Of a DNA stretch of 64,000 bases, positions 60,333 to 64,000 are shown piece after piece. The notes under the pieces are model-generated. The model had not been told where the DNA came from and searched no databases. It worked only from the letters and a program-made list of their open reading frames with translations. Within the stretch, counting starts at the first letter, position 1. The number at the start of each line of letters is the position of its first letter. Both the position numbers and the translations under genes were made by a program. This DNA is from Cricetomys ansorgei (taxonomy: Eukaryota; Chordata; Mammalia; Rodentia; Nesomyidae): positions 802,501-866,500 of the forward strand of contig JAMJFZ010000696.1 in assembly GCA_026225945.1 (NCBI GenBank). Direction: 5' to 3'.

Positions 60333-63300
60333 TCAAGACCAGCTCCTTCACGGATCTTCACAAAACGGCAATGGGTGCCCAAAGACCCCGGAAATAGAGG
60401 GTGGGGAGGGCTCTTTCCTACACGTCAGCACTGAGGGGTCTTTAACACAAGAGACCTCACAAAATGGCGCTGGGCACCAAAAGTCCCCGGAAGTAGAGGG
60501 TGGGGAGGGGTCTTCCCTACACGTCAGCACTGAGGGATCTTTATCACAAGGGACCTCACGAAATGGCGCTGGACACCGAAAGTCCTCAGAATTGGAGGGT
60601 GGGGAGGAGTCTTTCCCACCCGTCAGCACTGAGGGGTCTTTAACACAAGGGGCCTCACGAAATGGCGCTGGGCACCCAAAGTCCCCGGAAAGTCCCCAGA
60701 AGTGGAGGGTGGGGAGGGGTCTTTCCCACACGTCAGCACTGAGGGGTCTTTAACACAAGGGACCTCACGAAATGGTGCCGGGCGGTCAAAGTCCCCCCAA
60801 AGTCCCCGGAAGTAGAGGGTGGGGAGGAGTCTTACCTATATAGCAGCACTGAGGGGTCTTTAACAGAAGGGACCTCACGAAATGGCGCTGGGCGCCCAAA
60901 GTCCCCGGAAGTAGAGGGTGGGGAGGAGTCTTTCCTACCTGTCAGCATTGAGGGGTCTTTATCACAAGGGACCTCACGAAATGGCGCTGGGCGCCCAAAG
61001 TTACCCCAAAGTCCCCGGAAGTGGAGGGTGTGGAGGAGTCCTTCCTATACGGCAGCACTGAGGGGTCTTTATCACAAGGGACCTCACGAAATGGCGCGGG
61101 GCGCCCAAAGTCCCCCGAAAGTCCCTGGAAGTGGAGTGTGGGGAGGAGTCTTTCTTACCTGTCCGCACTGAGGGGTCTTTAACACAAGGGACCTCACGAA
61201 ATGGCGCTGGGCGCCCAAAGTCCCCGGAAGTGGAGGGTGGGGAGGAGTCCTTCCCATAAGTCAGCACTGAGGGGTCTTTAACACAAGGGACCTCACAAAA
61301 TGGCGCTGGGCGCCAAAAGTCACCGGAAGTGGAGGGTGGGGAGGGCTCTTTCCTACACGTCAGCACTGAGGGGTCTTTATCACAAGGGACCTCACGAAAT
61401 GGCGCTGGGCGCCCAAAGTCCCCCCAAAGTCCCTGGAAGTGGAGGGTGGGGAGGAGATTTTCCCACACGTCAGCACTGAAGGGTCTTTAACACAAGGGAC
61501 CTCACGAAATGGCGCTGGGCCCTCAAAGTCCCACCAAAGTCCCTGAAGTGGAGGGTGGGGAGGAGTCTTTCCCCCATGTCAGCACTGAGGGGTCTTTAAC
61601 ACAAGGGACCTCACGAAATGGCGCTGGGCCCTCAAAGTCCCCGGAAGTGGAGGGTTGGGAGGAGTCTTTCCTATATGGCAGCACTGAGGGGTCTTTACCA
61701 CAAGGGACCTCACAAAATGGCGCTGGGCACCCAAAGTCCCACCAAGTCCGTGGAAGTGGAGGGTGGGGAGGAGTCTTTCCTACCTGCCAGCACTGAGGAG
61801 TCTTTAACACAAGGGACCTCACGAAATGGCGCTGGGCGCCCAAAGTCCCCGGAAGTGGAGGGTGGGGAGGAGCCTTTCCCCCAAGTCAGTACTGAGGGGT
61901 CTTTATAACAAGGGACCTCCGGAAATGGCGCTGGGCGCCCAAAGTCCCCGGAAGTGGAGGGTGGGGAGGGGTCTTTCCCCCATGTCAGCACTGAGGGGTC
62001 TTTATAACAAGGGACCTCACGAAATGGCGCTGGGCGCCAAAAGTCCCCACAAAGTCCCCAGAAGTGGAGGGTGGGGAGGAGTCTTTCCTACCTGTCAGCA
62101 CTGAGGGGTCTTTATCACAAGGGACCTCACGAAATGGCGCTGGGCGCCAAAAGTCCCCCCAAAGTCCCCAGAAGTGGAGTGTGGGGAGGAGTCTTTCTTA
62201 CCTGTCCGCACTGAGGGGTCTTTAACACAAGGGACCTCACGAAATGGCGCTGGGCGCCCAAAGTCCCCGGAAGTGGAGGGTGGGGAGGAGTCCTTCCCAT
62301 AAGTCAGCACTGAGGGGTCTTTAACACAAGGGACCTCACAAAATGGCGCTGGGCGCCAAAAGTCACCGGAAGTGGAGGGTGGGGAGGGCTCTTTCCTACA
62401 CGTCAGCACTGAGGGGTCTTTATCACAAGGGACCTCACGAAATGGCGCTGGGCGCCAAAAGTCCCCCAAAGTCCCTGGAAGTGGAGGGTGGGGAGGAGAT
62501 TTTCCCACACGTCAGCACTGAAGGGTCTTTAACACAAGGGACCTCACGAAATGGCGCTGGGCCCTCAGAGTCCCCCCAAAGTCCCTGAAGTAGAGGGTGG
62601 GGAGGAGTCTTTCCCCCATGTCAGCACTGAGGGGTCTTTATCACAAGGGACCTCACGAAATGGCGCTGGGCGCCCAAAGTCCCACCAAGTCCGTGGAAGT
62701 GGAGGGTGGGGAGGAGTCTTTCCTACCTGTCAGCACTGAGGAGTCTTTAACACAAGGGACCTCACGAAATGGCGCTGGGCGCCCAAAGTCCCCGGAAGTG
62801 GAGGGTGGGGAGGAGCCTTTCCCCCAAGTCAGTACTGAGGGGTCTTTATAACAAGGGACCTCCGGAAATGGCGCTGGGCGCCCAAAGTCCCCGGAAGTGG
62901 AGGGTGGGGAGGGGTCTTTCCCCCATGTCAGCACTGAGGGGTCTTTATAACAAGGGACCTCACGAAATGGCGCTGGGCGCCAAAAGTCCCCACAAAGTCC
63001 CCAGAAGTGGAGGGTGGGGAGGAGTCTTTCCTACCTGTCAGCACTGAGGGGTCTTTATCACAAGGGACCTCACGAAATGGCGCTGGGCACCAAAAGTCCC
63101 CCAAAGTCCCCAGAAGTGGAGTGTGGGGAGGAGTCTTTCTTACCTGTCCGCACTGAGGGGTCTTTAACACAAGGGACCTCACGAAATGGCGCTGGGCGCC
63201 CAAAGTCCCCGGAAGTGGAGGGTGGGGAGGAGTCCTTCCCATAAGTCAGCACTGAGGGGTCTTTAACACAAGGGACCTCACGAAATGGCGCTGGGCCCTC

Positions 63301-63845
63301 AAAGTCCCCGGAAGTGGAGGGTTGGGAGGAGTCTTTCCTATATGGCAGCACTGAGGGGTCTTTATCACAAGGGACCTCACGAAATGGCGCTGGGCGCCCA
63401 AAGTCCCACCAAGTCCGTGGAAGTGGAGGGTGGGGGAGGAGTCTTTCCTACCTGTCAGCACTGAGGAGTCTTTAACACAAGGGACCTCACGAAATGGCGC
63501 TGGGCGCCCAAAGTCCCCGGAAGTGGAGGGTGGGGAGGAGCCTTTCCCCCAAGTCAGTACTGAGGGGTCTTTATAACAAGGGACCTCAGGAAATGGCGCT
63601 GGGCGCCCAAAGTCCCCGGAAGTGGAGGGTGGGGAGGGGTCTTTATCACAAGGGACCTCACGAAATGGCGCTGGGCGCCAAAAGTCCCCCCAAAGTCCCC
63701 GGAAGTAGAGGGTGGGAAGGAATCTTTCCTATATGTCAGCACTGAGGGGTCTTTACCACAAGGGACCTCACGAAATGGCACTGGGCGCCCAAAGTGCCAC
63801 CAAAGTCCCCGGAAGTGGAGGGTGGGGAGGAGTCTTTTCTACAAG
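60333..63845. repeat. CpG-containing tandem array of 99/110-bp units (about 34 copies)
   Basis: Each unit reads GGACCTCACGAAATGGCGCT, GGGCGCCCAAAGTCCCCGG, AAGTGGAGGGTGGGGAGGAG, TCTTTCCTACCTGTCAGCAC, TGAGGGGTCTTTAACACAAG with small changes. Units are about 99 bp or about 110 bp; the longer ones have an extra CCAAAGTCCCC block. Most units hold CCGGAAGT (ETS core), GAAATGGCG (YY1-like) and the palindrome TGGGCGCCCA. A higher-order period of about 0.94-1.04 kb is present. The 99-bp unit is a multiple of three, so both strands show open frames of up to about 150 codons; these are not called genes. Confidence 0.95.
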
Positions 63846-64000
63846 TCATTTGATTTGGAGCGGTACTCTCACAAGGAAAGAAACAAGATAGCTTGATTGT
63901 CTAGGCCTGTCCATCTGGGATCTAGCTTTTGTAATCCACTCCCAGCTTCCATCCTGAATAAAAAATCACGTGGTCCCTCCTTTGTTGGATAAGGCAGATA
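63846..64000. repeat. Degenerate long-phrase repeat right of the 99-bp array
   Basis: The phrase TCTAGGCCTGTCCATCTGGG followed by GTAATCCACTCCCAGCTTCC and GTGGTCCCTCCTTTGTTGG is kin to blocks left of the array (58840-58910 and 59870-59970). The window edge cuts it. Confidence 0.6.

Noticed and set aside
60348..63781. Repetitive open frames in the 99-bp array as a coding gene family
   Set aside because: Unit length divisible by three explains them, 110-bp units break them, and no splice or promoter context was seen.

Overview
The window is mammalian genomic DNA. The SINEs (B1, B3/B2-like, B4/ID-B1, ID), a rodent-type L1 and a URR1-like hAT element point to a murid or related rodent. The three genes (a GABA-A receptor epsilon gene, an HSFX/HSFY-type heat-shock-factor gene and a MAGE-A-like gene) match the gene content of the X region corresponding to human Xq28. 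Mouse and rat cannot be separated by eye.

Layout. 1-4160: a 4-kb array of interleaved TG/AG dinucleotides punctuated by ATACACAG or ATACATAG. 4160-5420: unique upstream DNA ending in a CpG island. 5422-21735 (+): the complete Gabre coding sequence in nine exons. All nine junctions have GT/AG, phases agree, and exons 3 to 7 (68, 221, 83, 138, 153 bp) have the sizes usual for GABA-A subunits. The spliced product is 822 residues, mainly because exon 2 carries a huge Pro-Gln/Pro-Glu repeat. A probable 3'UTR runs to about 23260. 23260-47040: gene-poor, AT-rich DNA with SINEs, a MaLR-like LTR and a degenerate L1 (about 28330-34857) interrupted by two LTR-like insertions, each with near-identical 6-bp flanking repeats. 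47143-49043 (-): a two-exon HSFX/HSFY-like gene whose 503-residue product ends in a very long glutamate tract. 51541-53070: two related rodent repeats. 53688-54600 (-): a MAGE-A-like single coding exon with a one-base frameshift. 57480-60330 and 63850-64000: a degenerate long-phrase repeat flanking a CpG-containing tandem array of 99/110-bp units (60333-63845) with ETS-, YY1- and E2F-like words and a roughly 0.94-1.04-kb higher-order period.

The genes do not form a pathway. Gabre encodes a neuronal ligand-gated chloride-channel subunit; the HSFX-like and MAGE-like genes belong to families typical of testis expression on the X. The most unusual content is the protein-coding low-complexity expansions (Pro/Gln/Glu in Gabre, Glu in the HSFX-like gene) and the structured 99-bp array next to the MAGE-like locus.
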